DNA from: an uncultured Bacteroides sp.
GTDB taxonomy: Bacteria > Bacteroidota > Bacteroidia > Bacteroidales > Bacteroidaceae
Assembly: GCF_910585845.1 (NCBI RefSeq)
Contig: NZ_CAJUHF010000056.1
Span: 1 to 20,083 of the forward strand
DNA length: 20,083 nucleotides
Direction of reading: 5' to 3'
The translations under genes and the position numbers were made by a program. Of the stretch, positions 7,236 to 18,314 are shown in pieces. Position 1 is the stretch's first letter, and every line of letters begins with the position of its first letter. A model generated the notes under the pieces. The model did no database searches and had not been told where the DNA came from. It was given only the letters and a program-made list of their open reading frames with translations.

Positions 7236-8402
7236 TTAATCCGGCAGGTTTTTGCTGATACGGTATCCTCTTCTCTTTGCCTCCTCATACGAAATCAGCA
7301 GTCCTATCACTTCCGAATAGTTCTTGCGGCCGCTTTGAATCCGGTTTCCTTTCAGATAGAGGTCATAGATGAAGTCTTGTATGCTGCCGATGAGCGGACT
7401 GTATTTTTCCAACCAGTAGGCGCGGTTCTGCGCGTAGAGCGTCTTTATTTCTGGGCGGATGCGGTCGGTGAGGACGGTGTATTCCTCTTCTTCCATCAGT
7501 TGGCGGGCGTTGCCCAGCACGTGCGACAGGATGGAGAGATACCCGCTGAAACGGATGGCTTGAACCTGCGAACGGGTACAGACCTGATAGGCATAGAAGT
7601 TCGCTTCCGCTTCGCTGGTGATGCCCAGCAGATGCGCCAGCTCGTGAGCGTAGGTGGCAGGATATTGTGACGGAAGCAAATCGCCGTTCAGTGTAAATTC
7701 GCAGAAGAAAGGTCCCATGCTTCCTGTGACGCCTACCATCGAGATGAACGGGGTGAAGAGCATGGTTTTTACTCGTGGAGAGAGGCGGGGCGGACGGTGT
7801 ATTCCCAGTGTGTCGCAGATTTGGCGATAACCTTGCACGCTTTCCCGGCAAACCAGCGGTTCGTCTATGGCGGTAATGTTGGTATAAGAAGCATTCAGCT
7901 GTTCGATATAATCATCAACGAATTGTTGGAAGACTTCAGGCGTATAGGCTGTATAAGGAATGCTCGTCCGACCGTAAAAATCCTTTTGGGAGTAGTTCAG
8001 TCCCCATGCCAGGTAGAACCAGACGTAAATCCAAAGCAAGTATTCCGCTTCGTTCAGTAGAATCTGCTTCCATTTCTTCTTTTTCTCCTCCTTCTCCTTC
8101 TCTTTCTCTTTTTTCTCTTTCTCCTCCTTTTTCTTCTGCTGCTGTTGTTGCTTTGATGGATAGCGTGTGTGTAGGTGACGTGTCCATAGCGGGTAGAGGA
8201 ACAGCCCGATGAGACTGAGGAAGATGAACAGGTCGCCCACAGCGAAGTGCAGCAGCCTGGAGAATGAAGAGAGCACTCCCGAAACCACCGGATATACGAA
8301 CCGTGCATACCCCTCTCCCCAGCCCGGCAGAAGCTGTGTCGCCCATATGGCAAGCAGACATACGACCAACAGGACATACCGGATTTTCAGCTTTCCTTTC
8401 AT
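7236..8402 (-). CDS. DUF3810 family membrane protein with HExxH motif
   Basis: The 388-residue protein resembles the DUF3810 family. It has hydrophobic segments at about residues 8-25, 34-50, 53-73 and 119-135, then a large domain with the zinc-protease-like motif HELAH at 253-257. SEAEANFYAYQVC follows (from 263) and could supply a third metal ligand (Glu264 or Glu266). This suggests a membrane-anchored metallopeptidase, but no substrate is known to me. The loop between the third and fourth hydrophobic segments (about 85-110) is unusual low-complexity sequence: five Gln, then only Lys and Glu. Its -7 motif TATTTTTG (8425-8432, minus) lies 22 bases upstream. mazG follows 73 bases downstream and valS diverges upstream. 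Confidence 0.87.
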   Translation of the reverse strand: MKGKLKIRYVLLVVCLLAIWATQLLPGWGEGYARFVYPVVSGVLSSFSRLLHFAVGDLFIFLSLIGLFLYPLWTRHLHTRYPSKQQQQQKKKEEKEKKEKEKEKEEKKKKWKQILLNEAEYLLWIYVWFYLAWGLNYSQKDFYGRTSIPYTAYTPEVFQQFVDDYIEQLNASYTNITAIDEPLVCRESVQGYRQICDTLGIHRPPRLSPRVKTMLFTPFISMVGVTGSMGPFFCEFTLNGDLLPSQYPATYAHELAHLLGITSEAEANFYAYQVCTRSQVQAIRFSGYLSILSHVLGNARQLMEEEEYTVLTDRIRPEIKTLYAQNRAYWLEKYSPLIGSIQDFIYDLYLKGNRIQSGRKNYSEVIGLLISYEEAKRRGYRISKNLPD

Positions 8403-8424
8403 TTTCTATACGGTTTTGTCGCAG

Positions 8425-8432
8425 CAAAAATA
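8425..8432 (-). promoter_or_regulatory. -7 element upstream of the DUF3810 gene
   Basis: The minus strand reads TATTTTTG, matching TAnnTTTG, 22 bases before the start codon. The -33 element is not clear. It lies in the 103-base divergent region shared with valS. Confidence 0.5.
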
Positions 8433-8453
8433 TAGATTTAAATTTTAATTCAT

Positions 8454-8461
8454 TAATTTTG
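8454..8461 (+). promoter_or_regulatory. -7 element upstream of valS
   Basis: TAATTTTG matches TAnnTTTG, 44 bases before the valS ATG. The -33 element is not obvious. I see no T-box or other leader structure. Confidence 0.5.
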
Positions 8462-8505
8462 CGCCCATTATTCGCAATAAATTAATTTATAGAGATTTTA
8501 GAAAC

Positions 8506-11190
8506 ATGGAATTAGCAAGTAAGTACAACCCCGCTGACGTGGAAGGAAAGTGGTACCAGTATTGGTTGGACCACAAATTATTCAGTTCGAAACCCGATGG
8601 TCGTGAGCCTTACACCGTCGTCATTCCGCCCCCCAACGTCACCGGTGTGTTGCACATGGGACACATGCTTAATAATACCATACAAGATATCCTGATACGC
8701 CGCGCCCGCATGGAAGGCAAAAATGCCTGTTGGGTACCGGGCACCGACCATGCCTCCATTGCTACCGAGGCTAAGGTAGTGAACAAACTTGCCGCACAGG
8801 GCATCAAGAAAACAGACCTGACCCGCGAAGAGTTCCTGAAGCATGCGTGGGAGTGGACCGACGAGCATGGCGGCATCATCCTGAAGCAGCTCCGCAAGCT
8901 GGGCGCTTCCTGCGACTGGGATCGAACTGCCTTTACGATGGACGACAAACGCAGTGAAAGCGTACTTAAGGTCTTTGTGGACTTGTACAACAAAGGTCTG
9001 ATTTACCGGGGTGTCCGTATGGTGAACTGGGATCCCAAGGCACTGACTGCCCTTAGCGATGAGGAAGTCATCTACAAGGAAGAGCACAGCAAACTCTACT
9101 ATCTGAAATACTACGTGGCAGACGACGATATGTCCGGTGAGACCGGAGCCGAAGGCGAAGTGGTACACCGTGATGCCGACGGCAAGCGTTATGCGGTAGT
9201 CGCTACCACCCGTCCCGAAACCATCATGGGCGATACTGCCATGTGCATCAACCCGAACGACGTGAAGAACACTTGGCTGAAGGGAAAGAAAGTGATTGTT
9301 CCGCTAGTAGGGCGTGTCATTCCCGTCATCGAGGACGACTATGTGGACATCGAGTTCGGTACAGGCTGTTTGAAGGTCACCCCCGCCCACGATGTGAACG
9401 ACTACATGCTGGGCGAGAAGTATAATCTGCCCTCTATCGATATCTTCAACGATAACGGAACCCTTAGCGAAGCAGCCGGTCTCTATATCGGCATGGATCG
9501 TTTCGACGTGCGCGAGCAGATAGAGAAAGACCTCGCTGCCGCCGGTCTGCTGGAGAAGGTGGAAGCCTATGTTAATAAGGTAGGTTGCAGCGAACGCACC
9601 AATGTGCCCATCGAGCCGAAGCTCTCCATGCAGTGGTTCTTGAAGATGCAGCACTTTGCCGACATGGCTCTGCCGCCGGTGATGAACGATGAACTGAAGT
9701 TCTATCCCTCGAAATACAAAAACACTTATAAGAACTGGTTGGAGAACATCAAGGACTGGTGTATCAGCCGTCAGTTGTGGTGGGGACACCGCATACCTGC
9801 CTATTTCCTGCCCGAAGGCGGTTATGTCGTGGCTACCACTCCCGAAGAGGCGTTGCAGCTGGCAAAGGAGAAGACCGGCAATGAAGCGCTGACTCTGAAC
9901 GACCTTCGTCAGGACGAGGATTGTCTGGATACTTGGTTCTCCTCTTGGTTGTGGCCTATCTCATTGTTCGACGGTATCAACAATCCGGGCAATGAAGAAA
10001 TCAATTACTACTATCCCACAAGCGACCTGGTGACCGGACCGGATATCATCTTCTTCTGGGTAGCCCGTATGATTATGGCAGGCTATGAGTACGAGGGTAA
10101 GATGCCGTTCAAGAACGTATATTTTACGGGTATTGTCCGCGACAAACTGGGACGTAAGATGTCCAAGTCGCTCGGTAACTCTCCCGACCCGCTGGATCTG
10201 ATAGAGAAGTACGGTGCCGACGGTGTACGTATGGGTATGATGCTTTCGGCTCCTGCCGGAAACGACATCCTCTTCGACGATGCGCTGTGCGAACAGGGAC
10301 GTAACTTCAACAATAAGATATGGAATGCTTTCCGTTTGGTTAAAGGTTGGGAAGTCAGTGCAGAGGTGCCCGTGCCAGAGGCATCACAATTGGCTATGCG
10401 CTGGTTTGAGGCCAAGCAGAATGCAGTAGCCGCCGAAGTGGCCGACCTGTTCGGCAAGTACCGCCTGAGCGAAGCGTTGATGGCAGTTTATAAACTGTTC
10501 TGGGACGAGTTCTCTTCTTGGTATTTGGAGATGATCAAGCCGGCATTCGGCCAGCCCATCAGCAAGCAGGTGTATGACACGACTATCGGTTTCTTCGACA
10601 ACCTGCTCCACCTGCTCCATCCCTTCATGCCGTTCATCACCGAAGAGTTGTGGCAGCACATTGTAGACCGCAAAGAAGGCGAAAGCCTGATGGTAAGCCC
10701 GTTGTCCATCTCCTCACAAGTGGATGAATCAGTGGCACAGGCGTTCGAGACGGTCAAGGAAGTTATCAGTAGCATCCGTTCCATCCGCTTGCAGAAAAAT
10801 ATCGCACAGAAGGAAGCGCTCGAATTGCAGGTTATCGGTGAAAACCCGGTTGCTGCGTTCGATGCGGTGATTGCGAAGATGTGTAACCTCTTGGCAATTA
10901 CTCCGGTGGAAGCCAAAGCCGATGGCGCCGCCTCTTTCATGGTAGGTACTACGGAATATGCCGTTCCCTTGGGTAACCTGATTGATGTAGAAGCTGAAAT
11001 AGCCCGTATGGAAGCCGAACTGAAGCATAAGGAAGGTTTCTTGCAAGGCGTGATGAAGAAACTCAGCAACGAGAAGTTTGTGAACAATGCCCCCGCCGCC
11101 GTCATCGAGATGGAACGTAAGAAACAGGCGGATGCAGAGAGTATCATCAAATCGCTGAAAGAGAGCATTGCGGCATTGAAGAAGGCGTAA
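8506..11190 (+). CDS. valS: Valyl-tRNA synthetase
   Basis: ValRS attaches valine to its tRNA in the cytoplasm and edits misacylated threonine. The 894-residue protein is a full-length class I enzyme. The HIGH-type motif appears as PPPNVTGVLHMGH (41-53) and the second signature as KMSKS (551-555). The editing (CP1) domain lies between them, including TTRPETIMGDTA and GTGCLKVTPAHD. The segment DWCISRQLWWGHRIPAY precedes the second half of the catalytic domain. An anticodon-binding helical domain follows, and the C-terminus (about 826-894) is a coiled coil rich in Lys, Glu and Ala, typical of ValRS. The start ATG begins MELASKYNP, the expected N-terminus. The gene is divergent from DUF3810 and probably monocistronic. 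Confidence 0.98.
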   Translation: MELASKYNPADVEGKWYQYWLDHKLFSSKPDGREPYTVVIPPPNVTGVLHMGHMLNNTIQDILIRRARMEGKNACWVPGTDHASIATEAKVVNKLAAQGIKKTDLTREEFLKHAWEWTDEHGGIILKQLRKLGASCDWDRTAFTMDDKRSESVLKVFVDLYNKGLIYRGVRMVNWDPKALTALSDEEVIYKEEHSKLYYLKYYVADDDMSGETGAEGEVVHRDADGKRYAVVATTRPETIMGDTAMCINPNDVKNTWLKGKKVIVPLVGRVIPVIEDDYVDIEFGTGCLKVTPAHDVNDYMLGEKYNLPSIDIFNDNGTLSEAAGLYIGMDRFDVREQIEKDLAAAGLLEKVEAYVNKVGCSERTNVPIEPKLSMQWFLKMQHFADMALPPVMNDELKFYPSKYKNTYKNWLENIKDWCISRQLWWGHRIPAYFLPEGGYVVATTPEEALQLAKEKTGNEALTLNDLRQDEDCLDTWFSSWLWPISLFDGINNPGNEEINYYYPTSDLVTGPDIIFFWVARMIMAGYEYEGKMPFKNVYFTGIVRDKLGRKMSKSLGNSPDPLDLIEKYGADGVRMGMMLSAPAGNDILFDDALCEQGRNFNNKIWNAFRLVKGWEVSAEVPVPEASQLAMRWFEAKQNAVAAEVADLFGKYRLSEALMAVYKLFWDEFSSWYLEMIKPAFGQPISKQVYDTTIGFFDNLLHLLHPFMPFITEELWQHIVDRKEGESLMVSPLSISSQVDESVAQAFETVKEVISSIRSIRLQKNIAQKEALELQVIGENPVAAFDAVIAKMCNLLAITPVEAKADGAASFMVGTTEYAVPLGNLIDVEAEIARMEAELKHKEGFLQGVMKKLSNEKFVNNAPAAVIEMERKKQADAESIIKSLKESIAALKKA

Positions 11191-11196
11191 AGAAAA

Positions 11197-11230
11197 AGAG
11201 GGTATGTCAAGACATGCCTTCTGCTTCCTT
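11197..11230 (+). terminator. Probable terminator of valS
   Basis: GGTATGTC (11201-11208) pairs with GACATGCC (11211-11218) and the stem extends outward by a few pairs (from 11197 to 11222). The pyrimidine-rich stretch TGCTTCCTTTT follows. The tract is interrupted, so efficiency is uncertain. Confidence 0.6.
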
Positions 11231-11232
11231 TT

Positions 11233-11301
11233 AGGCACGAATTTCACGGAATACACGGATGAATGAACGAAAATCTGTGCAGTCCCGTGAAATTCGTGCC
11301 T
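11233..11301. repeat. 17-bp perfect inverted repeat (GGCACGAATTTCACGG family)
   Basis: AGGCACGAATTTCACGG at 11233-11249 is perfectly complementary to CCGTGAAATTCGTGCCT at 11285-11301. Inside, CACGGAT (11254-11260) pairs with ATCTGTG (11273-11279) through one G-U pair, so the whole block can fold into a long two-part hairpin. It lacks a following T-run, so it is not a standard terminator. Sequences built from the words 'cacgaatttcacgg' and 'acacggat' recur, as I recall, as dispersed intergenic repeats in Bacteroidota and other phyla; this is memory, not a search result. Confidence 0.75.
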
Positions 11302-11303
11302 GA

Positions 11304-11445
11304 TTTATATGATTAGTATAGCCTTTTTCTCCTTTTATTTTGGCAGGTTGAACATTTCTTCCGAAACATCCTTTTCATGAGAAATAGCTTTTTTGTCAGC
11401 TGTAGAGATATCAGTTTGCTACAAGGTACGTTCTTTTCCATGAAA
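11304..11445. other. Non-coding spacer downstream of valS
   Basis: An AT-rich stretch between the inverted repeat and the terminator of the leftward gene. Small open frames exist on the plus strand but show no family features. Nothing further is seen. Confidence 0.5.
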
Positions 11446-11484
11446 AATCCCGCATCGTCTTTTTGGGGGAGACGGTGCGGGATT
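11446..11484 (-). terminator. Terminator of the acidic hypothetical gene
   Basis: AATCCCGCATCGTCT (11446-11460) pairs with AGACGGTGCGGGATT (11470-11484) over 15 bp, including one G-T wobble, with a 9-base loop. On the minus strand it is followed by a T-run (11442-11447 read in reverse), and it lies 20 bases after the stop codon of the leftward gene. Confidence 0.85.
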
Positions 11485-11503
11485 ATTCTTTATATTGCCT
11501 TTA

Positions 11504-11947
11504 CTATTCCAGCAGTTTTTTCAAGAAAGCATCCAGTTCTTCATCCAAACCTTTCAGCAGCTCTTCGTTCACGAGCAACGTATCGTCATCCATCAACAGA
11601 AGTTCGGCAACGGTCTCTTTCTCGTCATCCACCAAGACGAACGAGTACGGCATCAGGATCGCTACTTTGTCAAACTCTCCTTTGTTTTTCATACTGTTGA
11701 GTAGGCTGGAGAGCTTGCGCTCTACACTTCCATAGAAATCGTTGTTCTCGTATGCCACCCATTCTTCGATGACGGTGCTTGCCATTTCGTTGTCATCATC
11801 GTCGAACAAGGTTAGTTCGCCGGAGGTCTGGTTGGCTTGCAGATGTATATCGGTCACAATGGTTTGCTGGCAGTTGCACGTGTACTTGCTGACTGCTTGT
11901 CTGATCGTCGTCTCAAGGAGCGATAATGATGCTTGACTCAGTTTCAT
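11504..11947 (-). CDS. Acidic conserved-looking hypothetical protein
   Basis: I do not recognise this 147-residue protein. It has no signal peptide or transmembrane helix, so it is probably cytoplasmic. It is strongly acidic, with runs such as FDDDDNE (48-54) and LLMDDDTLL, and ends in a helical LDEELDAFLKKLLE segment. The N-terminal part contains CNC (24-26). It is a real gene by several signs: its own -7 motif (11975-11982, minus), a matching terminator right after the stop, and unbroken Bacteroides-like codon use. The DUF6340 gene lies 66 bases upstream on the same strand. No function can be assigned. Confidence 0.8.
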   Translation of the reverse strand: MKLSQASLSLLETTIRQAVSKYTCNCQQTIVTDIHLQANQTSGELTLFDDDDNEMASTVIEEWVAYENNDFYGSVERKLSSLLNSMKNKGEFDKVAILMPYSFVLVDDEKETVAELLLMDDDTLLVNEELLKGLDEELDAFLKKLLE

Positions 11948-11974
11948 AATAGATACTCTTTCTTATTGAATTTT

Positions 11975-11982
11975 CAAAGGTA
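11975..11982 (-). promoter_or_regulatory. -7 element upstream of the acidic hypothetical gene
   Basis: The minus strand reads TACCTTTG, matching TAnnTTTG, 27 bases before the start codon and inside the 66-base gap after the DUF6340 stop. No clear -33 element is visible. Confidence 0.55.
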
Positions 11983-12013
11983 TAAAAAAAACGATAATCT
12001 CTGCATCATTTGG

Positions 12014-13123
12014 CTAAAAATCATTCTGAAATCTTTCCATTTGTGCTTTCAGCCGCGGCATTCCCGCCTTTCGTTCTTGCAAAGCAGTCAGATATCGGGT
12101 TACAGCCAGGTAATTGGGAACGTCGATGGCGTCTACAGAAGCCTTGTCTTTCATCTCCTCTATCTTGTCGATTTCATACGCCACTGTCTGAGCTTTCAGT
12201 GCCCATTCTTCTGCGTTGGAGATGCTGTCCAGCATTTCATATCCCAATGCTATGTTGCATGCCGCATACATTTTCTGCTTTCCCTTTTTCTTCTTCTCAT
12301 ACGTTTGCTTCCACAGTTCGATAGCTTGTTCCCAATCGTTCTCTCTCACGAAGACGGCAGCGTCGCGCATGTTCACCGAACCTCCGGTGAAGAGGTAGCG
12401 TTGTGCAGTCGTCCAATAGGGCAACAGCTGTTTTACGGGAACCGTACCGGCAAAGTCGGACGCCTCCTTCAGCATCTCTTCGTCGGAGATGAGCTTTGAG
12501 CCTGCCTGCGCCATGTTGGAGCTTGTGTAATCCCAAAAGATGCTGTCTTGCGCATTGATGGTTACCATCGGACCGTTACGACGGGGGATATACACTTTTA
12601 CAGTGGGATATACTTTCACATCCAGTGTGCCTGTGTACAATCTCCATTCTGGCAAAAATTCTATTTTGCGTAAGGAGCGTATCTGCACATTCTCCAGTGC
12701 GATCAGGAAATCCACATCCAAACTCTCGGTCAGTGTTTCTACTTCCTCCCGGCTGAGGGCAGTTTCGCGCTGCACTTTGTCGTCGGTGCGGAGGGCAGAG
12801 TCGCAGATAATTACTTCGTCAAAGTACTTTTCTTCGGCGAGTGTTTCTGCCAACGACTCTAGAGCGATTCGGGCATTTCCGTTGAAATATCCTGTTTTGC
12901 GTGCCATCTCCGTTTGGTTTTTGGATTTGTCCTTGCTCTCTTCTATGATCAAGTGGTTGTCTGGAACGGGAGGCATGTTGTTCACTACGGCAGCCCGTCT
13001 GAGGTTGGAGGGAAAGCTGACTTCCGCCGGCAGCATATAGTCTATCGAAAGAGGTTCCACACTTTGGCAGCCGCCAAACAGGAAGGCGCAGAATAGCAAT
13101 AGATAATGGGTATATTTGGTCAT
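12014..13123 (-). CDS. DUF6340 family lipoprotein
   Basis: With the start at 13123 the protein has 369 residues and opens MTKYTHYLLLFCAFLFGGC, a lipoprotein signal with Cys19 as the lipidated residue. The open frame extends to 13186, but that would put 21 extra residues before the signal, overlapping the terminator and promoter, so the internal ATG is chosen. The segment IDYMLPAEVSFPSNLRRAAVVNN (about 27-49) and the later FLPEWRLYTGTLDVKVYPTVKVY fit the DUF6340 family of Bacteroidota envelope proteins. The C-terminal part (about 250-345) is helical with TPR-like pairs (NDWEQAIELWKQTYEKKKKGKQKMYAACNIALGYEM). The residues after Cys19 are not acidic, so surface display is not predicted. No specific function is known to me. 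Confidence 0.85.
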   Translation of the reverse strand: MTKYTHYLLLFCAFLFGGCQSVEPLSIDYMLPAEVSFPSNLRRAAVVNNMPPVPDNHLIIEESKDKSKNQTEMARKTGYFNGNARIALESLAETLAEEKYFDEVIICDSALRTDDKVQRETALSREEVETLTESLDVDFLIALENVQIRSLRKIEFLPEWRLYTGTLDVKVYPTVKVYIPRRNGPMVTINAQDSIFWDYTSSNMAQAGSKLISDEEMLKEASDFAGTVPVKQLLPYWTTAQRYLFTGGSVNMRDAAVFVRENDWEQAIELWKQTYEKKKKGKQKMYAACNIALGYEMLDSISNAEEWALKAQTVAYEIDKIEEMKDKASVDAIDVPNYLAVTRYLTALQERKAGMPRLKAQMERFQNDF

Positions 13124-13148
13124 AAGCATTTTCTTTATGAAGAGATAA

Positions 13149-13156
13149 CAAAAGTA
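13149..13156 (-). promoter_or_regulatory. -7 element upstream of the DUF6340 gene
   Basis: The minus strand reads TACTTTTG, matching TAnnTTTG, 25 bases before the chosen start. The -33 position falls in the T-rich flank (TTTT) of the secA terminator, so the two signals overlap. Confidence 0.55.
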
Positions 13157-13173
13157 CACTTTTGCATGGATAT

Positions 13174-13214
13174 ATAAAAGCCTCAAACAGTTTTTAACCG
13201 TTTGAGGCTTTTAT
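13174..13214 (-). terminator. Terminator downstream of secA
   Basis: A 15-bp perfect stem (13174-13188 with 13200-13214; core AAAAGCCTCAAAC / GTTTGAGGCTTTT) has T-rich flanks on both strands. It lies about 135 bases after the secA stop and just before the DUF6340 promoter motif, insulating the two units. Confidence 0.85.
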
Positions 13215-13309
13215 TAGAGCTGATTTATATTCTGTTTCAAACATTGTTTGAGAGTTACTCGAATACACTCCCAAAGCATCCAAACCGAACCTAAACAAGC
13301 CTTATGTGA

Positions 13310-13342
13310 AGGCTGAAACAGGAACAATGTCCTGTTCAGCCT
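13310..13342 (-). other. Hairpin immediately after secA
   Basis: AGGCTGAAACAGGA (13310-13323) pairs with TCCTGTTCAGCCT (13330-13342) with a single bulged base. It starts 6 bases after the secA stop on the minus strand and is not followed by a T-run. It may protect the mRNA 3' end or pause polymerase. A second small palindrome, TCAAACA-T-TGTTTGA, lies at 13237-13251. Confidence 0.65.
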
Positions 13343-13348
13343 GCCCTT

Positions 13349-16642
<3,294 letters not shown>

Positions 16643-16712
16643 TGTATATCTATTTTTATTATTTGCTGAATTAGAATTGTTTATCATCAGGAAGAGCTTG
16701 TACGGGCTATTC

Positions 16713-18314
16713 CTATTCTCCCTTTCCTGTGGGAGAGAAAGCGGTAGAGAGGCTTATCGCCTTTCCCTTGCACGCATTCGGCGCCCTTATCCTCATGACA
16801 CCCGAGAGGGTGGGGGCTATGTGTGTGACGTCTACGGGCATCTTGATGGTTTCGGCTTTCACTCCTCCTCCCATGAAGATGAGCGGGGCAGGGATGTCGG
16901 CATGTCGCACTACTCGGTTGTTGGCATTGTTCTCTTCGACGATGGTCCAGCCCGGCAACACGTCTATCAGCAGGTCGCCCGAACGTTTGCGGTGGAAGGC
17001 ATTCCGTACAAGTTCTATTTGCGGTGACCATGTCCCTTGCAGCAGGCGGTGGGCGGAATAGGCTTCGTTTACGCCACTGAATTGTATCAGGAAGTCAGCC
17101 GACTTGTCCTGCATCTCGGCCAGGTCGAGCTGCTTGTTTTCTATCAGTTTATGATTCAGGTAAATCTGTCCGTTGTGATGCGTCTCCACATACTGCCCTT
17201 CGCCGTAGGTAGCCATGAGATACATGTTCAACAGCGTGGCGCAGCGGTTGGGGTGGAACTCTCCTCCCGGGATGCGATAGAGCGACAAGTCGGGGGCTTC
17301 GGCATCGGTGTATCCGGTGGAAGCGATGCAGAAGAGTACGTTTTGCAGACCCACCTTGCGGTCGATGAGATCGATGAGCGCGGCTATGCTCCGATCCAGT
17401 CGGGCGTAGGTATCCTGCATTTCCATAGCGCACTCTTGGGTACTCTTATGGTTGTAGTTGCCGGCGTAGTAGGTCAGTGCTAGTAGGTCGGGCACTTCGT
17501 CCTTGGCGATATTGCTCTTCTCCAGCAACTCTTCGACAAGCATGTTTACCTCATCGTTGACGAAGGGGCTGGCTATCAGTCTGCGGTAGCGGTTGATCCG
17601 CTCGCTGTCGAATTTGTATTTGAACGCCTGATCCCTCCATTCGGGCAGGAAGGTATAACTTCCGACAGGGTGTATGGGTTCCCACACCATGTCCCGGATG
17701 CGGTAGTCGGGCGATTTACGGTCGTTGTACTGACTCATCCACCAAGGGAACTCGCTGTAATAGGTGGTGCTGCACCACTTCCCGGTATTCTCGTTCAGCC
17801 AGAAGGCGCCGTTGCCACAGTGTCCGGCAGAGAGGATGGCGGCATCCCTTGAGGGGGCGATGGCATAGACCAATCCCCGGTTGCGCGTGGCAATCTTCAG
17901 CTCGTCGGCTACGGTGGAGGTCAGCAACTGCGAGGGCGATGAATTTTCATCGGTGAAGTTGCCCATAAAAGCGGGGTCGTCCACGCAGCTAATGGGGCGG
18001 AGCGTGCTTACGTCCATCCATTTTTGCGATATGATGCCGTTCATTGATGGCGTGGTACCGCTGTAGATGGTGGCTATGGCAGACGCACGGTCGGTGCCGG
18101 TGAACGGAAATACCGTCTGCCGGAACACTCTGCCTTCGCGCATCAGCCTTTTGAAGCCTTTCTCTCCGTATAAAGATGAAAACGCTTCCATATAATCGGT
18201 GCGCAACTGGTCGATGGTCAACGTCACCACCAACTTGGGGGTGGCGGGTAACGGTTGCGCTTGTAGACCGCTGAAGGTCAGGGCAAGTATGGAGGTTATC
18301 AGTCCTTTTTTCAT
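16713..18314 (-). CDS. PafA-like alkaline phosphatase superfamily protein, probably inactive
   Basis: The 533-residue protein has a signal peptide (1-20, cut after LQAQ) and is otherwise one alkaline phosphatase superfamily domain of the PafA/nucleotide pyrophosphatase branch. The fold signatures are TIDQLRTDY (33-41), FPFTGTDRASAIATIYSGTTPSMNGI (69-94) with the nucleophile-position Thr72, AILSAGH (159-165), PDLLALTYYAGNY (275-287) and DVTHIAPTLSGVM (495-507). By comparison with PafA as I remember it, Asp35 and Thr72 are kept. The other metal ligands appear replaced: Asn286 and Lys290 for Asp and His, Ser332-Thr333 for the Asp-His pair of the TADHG motif, and Asn for the C-terminal His. A true phosphatase therefore looks unlikely. 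Its ATG overlaps the stop of the upstream DUF4105 gene (ATGA), and secA starts about 70 bases downstream. Confidence 0.9.
   Translation of the reverse strand: MKKGLITSILALTFSGLQAQPLPATPKLVVTLTIDQLRTDYMEAFSSLYGEKGFKRLMREGRVFRQTVFPFTGTDRASAIATIYSGTTPSMNGIISQKWMDVSTLRPISCVDDPAFMGNFTDENSSPSQLLTSTVADELKIATRNRGLVYAIAPSRDAAILSAGHCGNGAFWLNENTGKWCSTTYYSEFPWWMSQYNDRKSPDYRIRDMVWEPIHPVGSYTFLPEWRDQAFKYKFDSERINRYRRLIASPFVNDEVNMLVEELLEKSNIAKDEVPDLLALTYYAGNYNHKSTQECAMEMQDTYARLDRSIAALIDLIDRKVGLQNVLFCIASTGYTDAEAPDLSLYRIPGGEFHPNRCATLLNMYLMATYGEGQYVETHHNGQIYLNHKLIENKQLDLAEMQDKSADFLIQFSGVNEAYSAHRLLQGTWSPQIELVRNAFHRKRSGDLLIDVLPGWTIVEENNANNRVVRHADIPAPLIFMGGGVKAETIKMPVDVTHIAPTLSGVMRIRAPNACKGKAISLSTAFSPTGKGE

Noticed and set aside
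8403..8505. T-box or other riboswitch upstream of valS
   Set aside because: The 103-base divergent gap is AT-rich and too short for a T-box leader; no specifier loop, T-box sequence or terminator was found.
12014..13186. Longer DUF6340 start at 13186
   Set aside because: It would place 21 residues before a clear lipoprotein signal and overlap the -7 promoter motif and the upstream terminator.
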